This document shows, piece after piece, positions 43,901 through 52,082 of a stretch of 64,000 nucleotides of DNA. Source of the DNA: Paenibacillus sp. Soil750. Lineage in GTDB: Bacteria; Bacillota; Bacilli; Paenibacillales; NBRC-103111. Location: the NCBI RefSeq assembly GCF_001428045.1, contig NZ_LMSD01000034.1, positions 62,001-126,000 of the forward strand, given 5' to 3'. The number at the start of each line of letters is the position of its first letter. Position 1 is the stretch's first letter. The translations under genes and the position numbers were made by a program. Under the pieces are notes generated by a model that had not been told where the DNA came from, did no database searches, and saw only the letters and a program-made list of their open reading frames with translations.

Positions 43901-44399
43901 GCTTGAGACATTTACATTCCCTCGTCAAGATAAAGAGCCGTACCTCTGCTTGGCTGATTATTTGAAATCCGTAGAAAGCGGCGAAATGGACTATGTAGGT
44001 TTCCTACTCGTGACAGCTGGACATGATATTAACGAATTGGCAAAAGAGTGGCGTGACAAAGGGGATTATTTGAAATCCCATGCGTTGCAAGCGACAGCGC
44101 TTGAAGTAGCCGAAGGCTTTGCAGAACGTGTTCATCACATTATGCGCGATGTTGTTGGTATTGCAGACCGTGTCGATATGACGATGCAAGAAAGATTCGG
44201 AGCCAAATATATCGGACAACGTTTCTCATTCGGTTATCCAGCTTGCCCTAATCTCGAAGATCAAGCGAAGCTGTTTAATCTGCTGAAGCCTGAGGATATC
44301 GGCGTTGAGCTGACGGAGTCATTCATGATGGAGCCGGAAGCTTCCGTATCTGCGATTGTATTTGCACATAAAGAAGCACGTTATTTTAACGTAGGATAA
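40962..44399 (+). CDS. metH: Cobalamin-dependent methionine synthase MetH
   Basis: An 1145-residue four-module enzyme transferring methyl from 5-methyltetrahydrofolate to homocysteine through B12. Homocysteine domain (about 1-330): zinc Cys residues at C227 (GLNCATGP) and C290/C291 (GGCCGTTP). Folate domain (about 340-620): GERTNISGSRKF and DPNMFPVGSG. Cobalamin domain (about 640-860): DVHDIGKN with B12-ligand His722. Reactivation domain about 900-1145 with the SAM-binding segment near the C terminus (FSFGYPACPNLEDQ). Length is that of a full MetH. GGGAG lies before the ATG at 40962. Use of a B12 enzyme implies B12 synthesis or uptake elsewhere. Confidence 0.96.
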   Translation: MKKPPIQEQLKKKIMILDGAMGTMIQQEDLTADDFGSDDLDGCNEILCVTRPDVIQKIHEAYFAAGADMIETNTFGTTSVVLAEYDLQDRHRELNIAAAKLAIAAAEKYSTPEWPRYVVGAMGPTTKTLSVTGGVTFEQLEESYYQQALALVETGVDAMLLETSQDTLNVKAGSIGIRRAFETLGVELPIMISGTIEPMGTTLAGQNIESFYISLEHLKPISMGLNCATGPEFMRDHIRTLSGIADTAISCYPNAGLPDENGHYHESPESLAKKMAGFAEQGWLNIAGGCCGTTPAHIQAMAETLANYKPRGEYGSHPPAISGIETVYIEPENRPIMVGERTNISGSRKFKRLIKEGKFEEGSEIARNQVKNGAHVIDINLQDTDIDEAYAVEEFMQEVVKKVKVPLMIDSTYDHIIELGLKYSQGKAIINSINLEDGESKFEGILPLIHRYGASVVCILIDERGQAVSRQAKIEVATRSYELLTGKYGMNPEDIIFDPNMFPVGSGDPQYIGSAVETIEGIKLIKEKYPLAKTILGLSNISFGLPDAGREVLNSVYLYHCTKAGLDYAIVNTEKLERYASIPDTERQLAEELIYNTNDDTLAKFVAHFREKKVEKKEKISNLSLEERLGSYVVEGTKEGLIPDLEIALQTYSPLEVINGPLMKGMEEVGRLFNGNELIVAEVLQSAEVMKASVNFLEPFMEKSETAVKGKIILATVKGDVHDIGKNLVEIILSNNGYKIINLGIKVPPEQIIEAYRKEQADAIGLSGLLVKSAQQMVITAQDLKTAGVDVPILVGGAALTRKFTKTRIQPEYEGVVLYAKDAMDGLDIANKLSDPEQRKRLIQELRESLESDVMDTGKKEEKLPQLTRVSSSAVSKDLPVQVPQDTDRHIMRDYPISHLMPYVNMQMLLGHHLGLKGKVEQLLSDKDSKALQLKDTVDSILHAAQHNGIIKAHGMYRFFPAQSNGNDVIIYDPQDTSKVLETFTFPRQDKEPYLCLADYLKSVESGEMDYVGFLLVTAGHDINELAKEWRDKGDYLKSHALQATALEVAEGFAERVHHIMRDVVGIADRVDMTMQERFGAKYIGQRFSFGYPACPNLEDQAKLFNLLKPEDIGVELTESFMMEPEASVSAIVFAHKEARYFNVG

Positions 44400-44408
44400 G
44401 ATTGCGAG

Positions 44409-44454
44409 AGCGAGGTAGCGAGTAGGAACGATTCTGTTCCGCGGCATCCTCGCT
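44409..44454 (+). terminator. Hairpin terminator after metH
   Basis: AGCGAGG and CCTCGCT arms enclose a GGAAC/GTTCC hairpin, followed by a T-rich stretch (TTTCCGTTTT). Confidence 0.65.
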
Positions 44455-44499
44455 TTCCGTTTTGCCGATGTGATATTGAGATAGAATGGGGTTTGGCTT

Positions 44500-45429
44500 G
44501 TGGACTTGTATTTTCTAGGAACGGGGGCAGGTATGCCCTCCAAGCAACGAAATGTAACCTCAATTGCCTTGAATTTATTAGACGAACGGGGAACATATTG
44601 GCTTGTTGATTGCGGAGAGGGGACGCAGCAGCAGATTCTGAACTCTCCGGTGAAGTTGGGACGAACGGAGAAAATTTTCATCACGCATTTGCATGGTGAT
44701 CATCTATATGGGCTCCCAGGAATATTGACGAGTCGATCTTATTTGGGTGGAGATACACCATTGACCTTATATGGTCCGCGGGGGCTTAAGCAATTCGTTG
44801 AGACTGCGCTGGAAGTCAGTGGGGCTCATCTGAGTTATACACTTCATCTTGTAGAGCTTGATGAAGAGGGGATTATTTTCGAAGACGAAAGCTTTCTTGT
44901 CGAAACGGCTCGCTTAGAGCATCGTATTGAATGTTTTGGATTCCGCATCGTGGAGAAGGATCAACCTGGCAAGCTTCTAAATGAAAAGCTTAAGGAACTC
45001 GGAGTACCACCAGGTCCGATCTATGGCCAACTGAAACTAGGACACACGGTACAGCTTGAGGATGGCCGGACTATACATGGGCAAGATTTCTTAGGTGCTC
45101 CAGTTCCTGGTCGCGTGGTCGTCATTTTAGGAGATACACGCTACTGTGAGGGAGCTAAAAAGTTGGCAAGAGGTGCCGATGTTCTCGTTCATGAAGCGAC
45201 CTTCGCCATGGATAAGCAGGAGCTAGCCTATGCTTTCGATCATGCGACTTCGACAGATGCGGCGCGGACTGCACAGGAGGCTGGTGCGAATGCGCTGATC
45301 ATGACGCATCTTAGTTCGCGGTATCAAGGGGAAAGCGTAAATGAACTGCTTCACCAGGCACAACAAATTCACTCGAATAGTCACTTAGCGAGGGATTTCT
45401 GGAGCTTTGATATACCACGCAAAGTGTAA
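44500..45429 (+). CDS. rnz: Ribonuclease Z
   Basis: A 309-residue metallo-beta-lactamase-fold endonuclease that trims the 3' end of tRNA precursors. The start region DLYFLGTGAGMPSKQRN, the metal motif HLHGDH near residue 63-68, LEHRIECFGFRI, GDTRYCEGA and the final HASS-like THLSSRY are all present. A long insertion (about 140-190) is the exosite arm. The start is GTG at 44500. It is flanked by terminators on both sides. Confidence 0.95.
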   Translation: MDLYFLGTGAGMPSKQRNVTSIALNLLDERGTYWLVDCGEGTQQQILNSPVKLGRTEKIFITHLHGDHLYGLPGILTSRSYLGGDTPLTLYGPRGLKQFVETALEVSGAHLSYTLHLVELDEEGIIFEDESFLVETARLEHRIECFGFRIVEKDQPGKLLNEKLKELGVPPGPIYGQLKLGHTVQLEDGRTIHGQDFLGAPVPGRVVVILGDTRYCEGAKKLARGADVLVHEATFAMDKQELAYAFDHATSTDAARTAQEAGANALIMTHLSSRYQGESVNELLHQAQQIHSNSHLARDFWSFDIPRKV

Positions 45430-45476
45430 AAAATAAGCTTCTCCCATTAATTACGAATGGGAGAAGCTTATTTTTG
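45429..45476 (+). terminator. Intrinsic terminator after rnz
   Basis: AAATAAGCTTCTCCCAT and its complement form a 17-base stem with A- and T-runs on either side. Confidence 0.92.
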
Positions 45477-45545
45477 TATCCTAACGTCAATTTCCTGTGT
45501 TCACCTCATACACTAAACAAAACCAACGGAAATCGAGGTGAAGGT

Positions 45546-45647
45546 ATGGAAATTACACTTGGTGAAGTGCTGCTTTCTATCTTTATATCCTCGATCTTTT
45601 TCATTATGATTAAGGAAATTAGGAAGTCATACAAAGATTCAGAATAG
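45546..45647 (+). CDS. Hypothetical 33-residue membrane peptide
   Basis: A small frame starting at ATG 45546 after GAGGTG encodes MEITLGEVLL, a hydrophobic run about residues 9-22, and a charged end (KEIRKSYKDSE). It predicts a single-span membrane peptide with the basic part inside. A CATACACTA at 45507-45515 resembles sporulation -10 boxes (SigE/SigK), though no good -35 is seen. It is isolated between a terminator and a hairpin. No family is recognised; the ribosome site, neat composition and separate transcription unit favour a real gene. Confidence 0.55.
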   Translation: MEITLGEVLLSIFISSIFFIMIKEIRKSYKDSE

Positions 45648-45663
45648 TTTGAATATTAGATCT

Positions 45664-45691
45664 GAAGCCCTATACGGAATGATAGGGCTTC
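45664..45691 (+). terminator. Hairpin after the small membrane peptide gene
   Basis: GAAGCCCTAT, eight bases, ATAGGGCTTC form a perfect ten-base stem 16 bases after the small gene. The T-run is poor, so termination efficiency is uncertain. Confidence 0.55.
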
Positions 45692-45732
45692 TGATAAAAT
45701 AGTTGTAAACGCTTAATAACTGGGGGGTGGAC

Positions 45733-48700
45733 ATGACGTATCCGGTTTACAGAGTGACTGTATACCATTTTGCCTTACTCATTTCTATTTGTGTCATTAT
45801 TGGGATTTTATGTCTATCAAGAGATACCTATGCCTCTGAAATACCAGTTTCTCAGGGGAAATCTGCTGTGGCGTCATCTGTTACAGGAGCTACATACAGT
45901 GCAAATCAAGCAGTGGACGGTATTATTCATACCAAATGGTTAGCTAGTAATTCGCAACTTCCACAATGGCTAACAGTAGACCTTACACAAAATGTACATG
46001 TTTCACGTGTTGAAACTGTATTTGAACATGTGAATAGCTCATATGCTTACAAGATTGAATCATCGATCGATGGCATCAATTGGAGTATTTTTGCGGATCG
46101 TTCTACGAATACAGCAATAAATTTCCCTTTTTATACTGACAGTGGGGATGTTCTAGCAAGATTCGTCAGATTACAAGTAGTAGGCGTTGGCTCACCAGGA
46201 GATCAAGCCAGTGTATTTGATTTTCGCGTATATTCAACGAGTGAGGCTCAGACGCTTCTGTCACAAAATAAGACTACGGCTGCATTATCAAGTTTCTCTG
46301 GTTCTTGGGGCTCTGATAAGGCTGTGGATGGTCAATTGTTAACTAGTTGGGCGCCAAGTAGCACATCATTATCGCAATGGCTGGTTGTGGATCTCGGGCA
46401 ACTGCGCAATGTGCAGCGTTTTGAGACGACGTATGCCAATATACAGGATATATATGGTTACAAAATTGATTTTTCAATCGATGGCATCATCTGGTATACC
46501 TTTACCGATCGAACAGGGAATATGCAGGCGGGAGATCCGCGTTATGTGGATGAAGGGAATGTCACGGCACGATACTTTCGATTAACAACTACGCGTGTTG
46601 CTTCAGGAGGGTATGCTAGCCTTGCAGAGTTTCAAATATATGGTCCTGATGGTGGTTTGAATAATAATCCTAATGCACAAACGCTAACTCGTGTGTATTT
46701 GGATGACGAAGGTTATAACCTGCAACCAACTGGAACGATAGCCAGTTACTTAACAGGGGTTTATGGGAATGGCAATACATTCACTATCCAATCTGGAGCG
46801 ACCTACAGAATCGCGAATACAGCTGTGGCAACAGTCAATGCGAATGGCGTTATCACGGGAGTTGCTGCTGGCACAACAACTTTAACGGTAACCTATAATG
46901 GCCAATCAACTTCAGCCAATATTACGGTATCAACAAATTTGACGAATTTGAATCGTATTGCATTCGACTCCTATTCATATTCACTTCAATCTGGCTCAAC
47001 ACGGTCTCCCTATGTGATTGGTTATAAAAATGACAGCAGCACACAAACGTTGACAACTGGCCTGACCTTCACGAGTTCAAATCCAGTAGTGGCAAGTGTA
47101 AATTCAAGTGGCATGGTGACTGGTATCTCGCCTGGCGTTACGACGATTACAGCATTTTATGGTAGTTTCACAGCATCAGCGAGTGTGAATGTGACAACTA
47201 CCGTTAGTCGGATTGAAGCAGATGAAAGTACAGTTTACTTGGAGATAAATGGGACACAGTATCTTACAATCAACGCTTATGATCCGCAGTATAATATCAC
47301 TGACGTAACCTCGAATACGACCTTCACAAGTTCAAATTCATCTGTCGTTACCGTAAGTAGTTACGGCTATATCACAGCAGTAAGTGCAGGTAGTGCAATC
47401 ATTACAGCGACTTATAATGGTATCTCGACAACGATTTATGTCACGGTAGGATTCAAAGACATACTAGCTCCTACCTGGAACTATGGTGCCAATGTAACGG
47501 TTACACCAAGTTCGGGTTCTTCTGTCACATTAACCTGGTCGGCAGCAACAGACAACGTTGGGGTCACTTCCTACCGGATATATAAAGATTCGGAATTGCT
47601 AACTACGGTGAGCGGAAGTGAGCTAACGAAGCAATTATCAGGCTTAGCTGCAGGCATAAACATGAGTTTTAAAGTGGAAGCGGGAGATGAAGCGGATAAT
47701 TGGTCCTCTACTGGACCGAGTGTAACTTACACGTTAACAGGAGTTATGAAGTCAACAGGTTCTCAGGCACTTCTAATTTCGAGTCAGCGTGTCCGTGAAG
47801 CGGCACCTGACGGCAGGATGCTCTCCAAATTCCATGCCGATGATGGTGAGTTACGGGATGCTTTCAACGCAATAAATGAGGGTTCGGCTTCATCTTTGCT
47901 ATTACAAATTCAAGATGATCACGATACGACAGTCGTTGAATTTGCATCCAGCGTATGGAATGATTTACAGGATATGAATGGAAGTATTCAACTGGATATG
48001 AATGCCATTCAGTTTACAATTCCATTGCTTCTATTCAAAAATCATGTAAGTGAAGCTGAACGTTCGAATGGACTATTCTCAGTGATTATCCGACATGAAG
48101 CAAGTCAACTAGCAGAAACACTGAAAGATAAAGCAACTTCCGAACAAACTGCTTTGCTGCTGACCAATCCAATCGGGTTTGAAATCCAAGCAGGCGGCAT
48201 TCCGATTCGTCATTATGCAAACATGCAAGTGGAGAGATCAATCACTCTTCCTGGTACTTCTTACACAACCAATGTTACCGCTGTACGATTAGATGTGGAA
48301 ACTGGAGAAATAGCCTTCGTTCCGTCTATCTTAACTGGTAGCGATGGTGCATGGAAGATGGTCATTAAAGACCAATATGGTGGGTTATACACCATCATTC
48401 AGAAAGATAAACATTTTGAAGATATGAGGACGCATTGGGCACGAGAAGATGTAGAAAAACTTGCTTCCAAAAGGATCATTTCTGGGGTAGATGAACAACA
48501 TTTCGAACCAGAGAAGGAAATATCTCGTGCTGAATTTGCTACATTGCTCATCCGTGCCCTTGGCATAGAAGTAAACGAATCAGATCCTGGAATCTCTGGT
48601 TTTCAGGATATTAAGGACAATGACTGGTATTCGCAAATGGTCAACACAGCGGCTAAAGCGGGTTTAATTGAGGGCTTTGAAGATGGGACTTTTCGACCGC

Positions 48701-48981
48701 TATTGCAGGTGACACGTGAGCAGATGGCTGCCATGATCAATAGAACGATTCAAATCACAGGTAGCCAGCAAGTGAACTACGAACAAGATACAGTTCTTAA
48801 TCCATTTATAGATCAACATGCGATCGACAACTGGGCTAGGCAAGCAATGGCGTTTACCCTGCAAACAGGGTTAATACAAGGCGTCACTGAGACACAACTT
48901 AATCCCAATGCCTTCGCGACTCGCGCGCAAGCAGCTGTCATGTTGAAACGGTTATTAATTTATTTGCAATATATCAATTGA
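45733..48981 (+). CDS. SLH-anchored surface protein with two discoidin, three Ig-like and one fibronectin III domain
   Basis: A 1082-residue cell-surface protein. A signal peptide (about 1-34) is followed by two F5/8 type C (discoidin) domains (about 38-170 and 175-308; each has a VDG…W…QWL…VDL pattern), which usually bind glycans. Three Big_2-like Ig domains follow (about 320-575; VATVNANGVITGVAAGTTT and VASVNSSGMVTGISPGVTT), then a fibronectin III domain (about 582-670). A region of no clear family (680-890) leads to three SLH domains (about 898-1080; each with a TRAE/TREQ/TRAQ-type motif) that bind pyruvylated wall polymer. GGGGGGTGG precedes the ATG at 45733. No enzyme domain is seen, so an adhesive or structural role is likely. 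Confidence 0.88.
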   Translation: MTYPVYRVTVYHFALLISICVIIGILCLSRDTYASEIPVSQGKSAVASSVTGATYSANQAVDGIIHTKWLASNSQLPQWLTVDLTQNVHVSRVETVFEHVNSSYAYKIESSIDGINWSIFADRSTNTAINFPFYTDSGDVLARFVRLQVVGVGSPGDQASVFDFRVYSTSEAQTLLSQNKTTAALSSFSGSWGSDKAVDGQLLTSWAPSSTSLSQWLVVDLGQLRNVQRFETTYANIQDIYGYKIDFSIDGIIWYTFTDRTGNMQAGDPRYVDEGNVTARYFRLTTTRVASGGYASLAEFQIYGPDGGLNNNPNAQTLTRVYLDDEGYNLQPTGTIASYLTGVYGNGNTFTIQSGATYRIANTAVATVNANGVITGVAAGTTTLTVTYNGQSTSANITVSTNLTNLNRIAFDSYSYSLQSGSTRSPYVIGYKNDSSTQTLTTGLTFTSSNPVVASVNSSGMVTGISPGVTTITAFYGSFTASASVNVTTTVSRIEADESTVYLEINGTQYLTINAYDPQYNITDVTSNTTFTSSNSSVVTVSSYGYITAVSAGSAIITATYNGISTTIYVTVGFKDILAPTWNYGANVTVTPSSGSSVTLTWSAATDNVGVTSYRIYKDSELLTTVSGSELTKQLSGLAAGINMSFKVEAGDEADNWSSTGPSVTYTLTGVMKSTGSQALLISSQRVREAAPDGRMLSKFHADDGELRDAFNAINEGSASSLLLQIQDDHDTTVVEFASSVWNDLQDMNGSIQLDMNAIQFTIPLLLFKNHVSEAERSNGLFSVIIRHEASQLAETLKDKATSEQTALLLTNPIGFEIQAGGIPIRHYANMQVERSITLPGTSYTTNVTAVRLDVETGEIAFVPSILTGSDGAWKMVIKDQYGGLYTIIQKDKHFEDMRTHWAREDVEKLASKRIISGVDEQHFEPEKEISRAEFATLLIRALGIEVNESDPGISGFQDIKDNDWYSQMVNTAAKAGLIEGFEDGTFRPLLQVTREQMAAMINRTIQITGSQQVNYEQDTVLNPFIDQHAIDNWARQAMAFTLQTGLIQGVTETQLNPNAFATRAQAAVMLKRLLIYLQYIN

Positions 48982-48991
48982 TGATACCTAT

Positions 48992-49027
48992 AAACACAAT
49001 TCGCCTTCGGGTGGGTTGTGTTTTTTT
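48992..49027 (+). terminator. Intrinsic terminator after the SLH protein gene
   Basis: AAACACAA and TTGTGTTT arms with an inner CGCC-TTCG-GG(T)G hairpin are followed by a long T-run. Confidence 0.85.
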
Positions 49028-49143
49028 CATTTTTTTCAGCAAGTATCATAATGCTTACAAAAACTTCACAACCAGCAAATCAGCAGAAAATAAAGCTTTG
49101 GTAATCTGGAGTTGTAAACTCTAGTCGAGGGGCGTGAGGAAAA

Positions 49144-49917
49144 ATGAATGGAGTACCTCTATTGACGGCGCCACAACCTGCAAAGCTGATCGTGAAACTT
49201 GCCAAACATCAACAAGAAATTGAGCAAGCCATGCAACTGCGATATCAAATATTTGTGGAGGAAGAGAAGAATTTACGTTTGATGAATGAACAAAAGCTTG
49301 AATGTGATGCTTATGATCCGTATTGTGATCACTTGATTGTTAAAGACCTTGAAACCGATCAAGTGATCGGTACTTATCGACTTCTGCCTGGTGATCGGGC
49401 AAGCGAGGGGATTGGATTTTATTCCGAAACCGAATTTAATTTAAGCGCTATGTCAGAACTAAGACAACAATCTTTGGAATTGGGTCGCAGTTGTATTGCT
49501 CCAGCTTATCGCGGCGGAAGGGCTATACAAATGTTGTGGGAAGGAATTGCGAGTTATATTAGTGAGCGAAATTTCACTCATTTAATAGGCTGTGCAAGTG
49601 TACACTTTTCAACGATTGAGGATTTAAATGAAATTTATACGATGCTGAAGCATAAACAGGTGCTAACGGATCGATTTGGTATAGAACCTCTTGAAACACA
49701 TCGGATTTCTGGTCTCACGCAGATTGATCTCACTTGTAATGAGAAAGACATGTTTCGCAAACTACCGCCTTTGATGAAAGGCTATCAATGGCTTGGAGCT
49801 GAAATTGGTGGGGATCCTGCGTACGATGAGCTATTTGGGACGGTTGATTTTTTTATCATCTTACAAAAAGATAAAGTGGCGCGTCGATATAAACGTCATT
49901 TTCTACACACGGAGTGA
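49144..49917 (+). CDS. OlsB-like GNAT N-acyltransferase (acyl-amino-acid synthesis)
   Basis: A 257-residue protein resembling ornithine-lipid N-acyltransferase OlsB and related putative hemolysins (Acetyltransf_5). Key parts are LRYQIFVEEEKN near residue 32, TYRLLPGDRA near 77, ELGRSCIAPAYRGGRAIQML near 115-134 and FTHLIGCAS near 148. The family uses acyl carrier protein to acylate the alpha-amine of ornithine or another amino acid. It starts a three-gene operon with an LpxL-type acyltransferase and a membrane hydrolase, consistent with formation of an amino-acid-containing lipid; the true product is unknown. GAGGGGCGTGAGG lies before the ATG. Confidence 0.75.
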   Translation: MNGVPLLTAPQPAKLIVKLAKHQQEIEQAMQLRYQIFVEEEKNLRLMNEQKLECDAYDPYCDHLIVKDLETDQVIGTYRLLPGDRASEGIGFYSETEFNLSAMSELRQQSLELGRSCIAPAYRGGRAIQMLWEGIASYISERNFTHLIGCASVHFSTIEDLNEIYTMLKHKQVLTDRFGIEPLETHRISGLTQIDLTCNEKDMFRKLPPLMKGYQWLGAEIGGDPAYDELFGTVDFFIILQKDKVARRYKRHFLHTE

Positions 49918-49934
49918 AATGAGGTGGGCTTGCC

Positions 49935-50843
49935 TTGTATGAATGGATCGCAAAGCTAACCTCAGGTGAAGGAGAACGAAGTCTTCTGGTGCGTATGTTA
50001 CCCATTGTTCCATTGTGGATATTATCGTTCTTTTGTTGGGGAGTAGCTTCCATATGGTATCTCGTTTCACGAAACGAGTTTCTAAAGAATGTGAAGCATA
50101 ATCTGGCAGATGTTTTAGGGCCGATGTCGGAACGGAAAGTCAGATCACTTACAAGAAATTATCTACGAAATGTTGTATTTTCACTGTTCGAAATTTGTTT
50201 CCAAACGGATCGATTACCCACGTATAAATTCAAGTTGCAAGGTGAGGAGCATTTGCAGGCCGCGCAGGAGTTAGCCAGTGGGAAAGGGTTTATTATTTAC
50301 ACACCGCATGTAGGTAATTTTTTTAATTACTATTGGTATTTCTCAAGAAGGTTCGATTGTCTTACTGTAGCCTCAGCGGGGAGCCCTGAACTCAAGCCCT
50401 TATATGACAGGTTCGCGGCGTTAGGTTGTAAAGGTTTAGATTATGACAGTGTTCCCGCACTGGAATTGTATCGCAGCTTAAAGAGACATTTACAATCCGG
50501 AGGCGTCGTTTTCTTGCTTGGCGATTTCTGGAGGCCTTCTTTTCCGTTGTCAAAGCTATTCGGCAGGGTGACGCGTACTCCTGAAGGTACGGCTATGTTG
50601 GCACTTGAACTGCAAATTCCTATCGTACCCTTCTATGGATTCCGTTCTTATGGTTTCAAGCACCGGCTTGTGGTGGGTGAACCTCTTTTTGTTCACGCCT
50701 GTGATACAAGTGGTGTCCGAGCTGCAAGGGTTGAAACCAATCTGATTTTAAATAGCTTCGTGGAGAGGGTTATCCGGGAGCAGCCTGCTTCTTGGTTTTA
50801 CTGGTTTAACGTTCATGAACGTTGGGAAAACGGTCTTCAATAA
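49935..50843 (+). CDS. LpxL/HtrB-family lysophospholipid acyltransferase-like protein
   Basis: A 302-residue membrane-associated protein. A membrane segment (about 23-43) precedes an acyltransferase-like region with TPHVGNFFNYYWYFS near residue 123, GDFWRPSFPLSKLFGR near 195, TPEGTAMLALELQIPIVP near 215 and a C-terminal QPASWFYWFNVHERWE typical of LpxL. The usual HX4E catalytic pair appears as HVGNFF, with Phe where Glu is expected. It starts at TTG 49935, six bases after GAGGTGGG. In Gram-negatives the family completes lipid A; here it most likely makes an O-acylated amino lipid with the OlsB-like partner, or is a specialised variant. Confidence 0.75.
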   Translation: MYEWIAKLTSGEGERSLLVRMLPIVPLWILSFFCWGVASIWYLVSRNEFLKNVKHNLADVLGPMSERKVRSLTRNYLRNVVFSLFEICFQTDRLPTYKFKLQGEEHLQAAQELASGKGFIIYTPHVGNFFNYYWYFSRRFDCLTVASAGSPELKPLYDRFAALGCKGLDYDSVPALELYRSLKRHLQSGGVVFLLGDFWRPSFPLSKLFGRVTRTPEGTAMLALELQIPIVPFYGFRSYGFKHRLVVGEPLFVHACDTSGVRAARVETNLILNSFVERVIREQPASWFYWFNVHERWENGLQ

Positions 50844-50876
50844 GCATAATGGACATAAGGACGGGGGAATCGATAA

Positions 50877-51872
50877 ATGGATACTGCAAGCCACTTATTG
50901 TTTGGGGTTAGCCTCGCAGGATTAGCTTGTTTAGAAACGGTGGTTACGCAGCAACCCGCATTAAGTCATGCCATTCTCGCTGGAACGTTGATTGGATCCC
51001 ATGCGCCGGATTTAGATGCATTTGCCCGATTACGGGGGTATGCGAGTTATGTTCGTATACATCGAGGTGTGACACATTCAATACCAGCTTTATTGATCTG
51101 GCCTCTGTTGATAAGTGTACCGCTCGCGGCTGTTTTCGGTGTTTGGGAGAATTTCTTTCATCTATTCCTATGGACGTTTCTTGCTGTTCTATGCCATGTG
51201 GGGCTGGATGCTCTGAATGTTTATGGTGTACAATGCTTACGGCCTTTTACAAAAAAATGGGTACATCTGGATACGCTGTGTTTGTATGATCCATTCTTGT
51301 TCACGCTTCATGCTGCGGGTGTAATCCTGTGGTTTGCGTTATGGGGAGGAGTGGCCGGAAGTCATATTGGGGAGATGTTTGCCCTTATTTTCGCTGCATC
51401 GCTTCTGTATGTGTGGTTCCAAAAATCGCAAAGAAATAAGCTCATTAAGCTTGTGCATAGCGAGTTGAAAATTCCTACAGGTGTATGTCATCTTGTACCG
51501 AGTTTAAGTTGGTTTTATTGGCAGTTTGTTTTTGAAAGTGATACCAGCTTTTATTTAGGTGAGCTTCGCCATGGTCAGGTGAAAGTTCTAGAGCAGTATA
51601 GTAAGAAAGATTACAATAAACAGCAATCCCATCCAATCGTGAAAGCATCGATGGGGACAGATGGCGTTCGTGCATTTCTGCAATTTGCTCAGCATATTTA
51701 TGTGAGTTGGAAAGAGAAGAATGGTGGATATGAAGTACAGTGGCGCGATATGCGATTCTGGCACAAACGAAAGCTGAGCTTCGGCGTTGATGTACATCTA
51801 GATCGGGAAATGAATGTTGTGAGTGATCGGATTGGTATGGACAAAAAAGCTTGGGATCCGCCATATGTGTGA
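50877..51872 (+). CDS. YdjM/YfhP-type membrane-bound metal-dependent hydrolase
   Basis: A 331-residue membrane protein. The N-terminal half has MDTASHLLFG, GSHAPDLDAF (near residue 40), HRGVTHS (near 62) and HVGLDALNVYG (near 110), the His/Asp metal motifs of the family, amid about five membrane segments. The C-terminal half (170-331) is soluble. The catalytic reaction is unknown; in Bacillus YfhP is similar. GGGGGAATC lies before the ATG. Third gene of the putative lipid operon, 33 bases after the acyltransferase. Confidence 0.82.
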   Translation: MDTASHLLFGVSLAGLACLETVVTQQPALSHAILAGTLIGSHAPDLDAFARLRGYASYVRIHRGVTHSIPALLIWPLLISVPLAAVFGVWENFFHLFLWTFLAVLCHVGLDALNVYGVQCLRPFTKKWVHLDTLCLYDPFLFTLHAAGVILWFALWGGVAGSHIGEMFALIFAASLLYVWFQKSQRNKLIKLVHSELKIPTGVCHLVPSLSWFYWQFVFESDTSFYLGELRHGQVKVLEQYSKKDYNKQQSHPIVKASMGTDGVRAFLQFAQHIYVSWKEKNGGYEVQWRDMRFWHKRKLSFGVDVHLDREMNVVSDRIGMDKKAWDPPYV

Positions 51873-51993
51873 TCATGTTGTGACTTACTCTGTGATTGCG
51901 AGGATTTCGCGATTTGGATGAAACTTACATTGACCAAAGATTTCACATTATGTTTAAATAAAAGTATATATCCATTTTACGCCTCTAATAATA

Positions 51994-52057
51994 GGTTGGC
52001 CTCTTATCATAGGCGCAAATGAGTCAGGTGCGAATTAAGCAACTGGCCTTTTTTTTT
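51994..52057 (+). promoter_or_regulatory. Possible attenuator-like leader of the pilus cluster
   Basis: GGCC (51998-52001) can pair with GGCC (52045-52048) directly before a nine-T run, while GGTTG (51994-51998) can pair with CAACT (52040-52044); the pairings exclude each other. CGCA/TGCG (52014-52017 with 52029-52032) is a hairpin inside. The T-run ends only 25 bases before the PilB start. The stems are short, so function is uncertain. It does not match c-di-GMP riboswitches I know. Confidence 0.35.
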
Positions 52058-52082
52058 GAAATCGATGGGGGTGAACGGAGTT

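Noticed and set aside
51873..52055. c-di-GMP riboswitch before the pilus cluster
   Set aside because: GGCGCAAA is superficially similar, but the paired stems and conserved core of the class I and II aptamers are missing.
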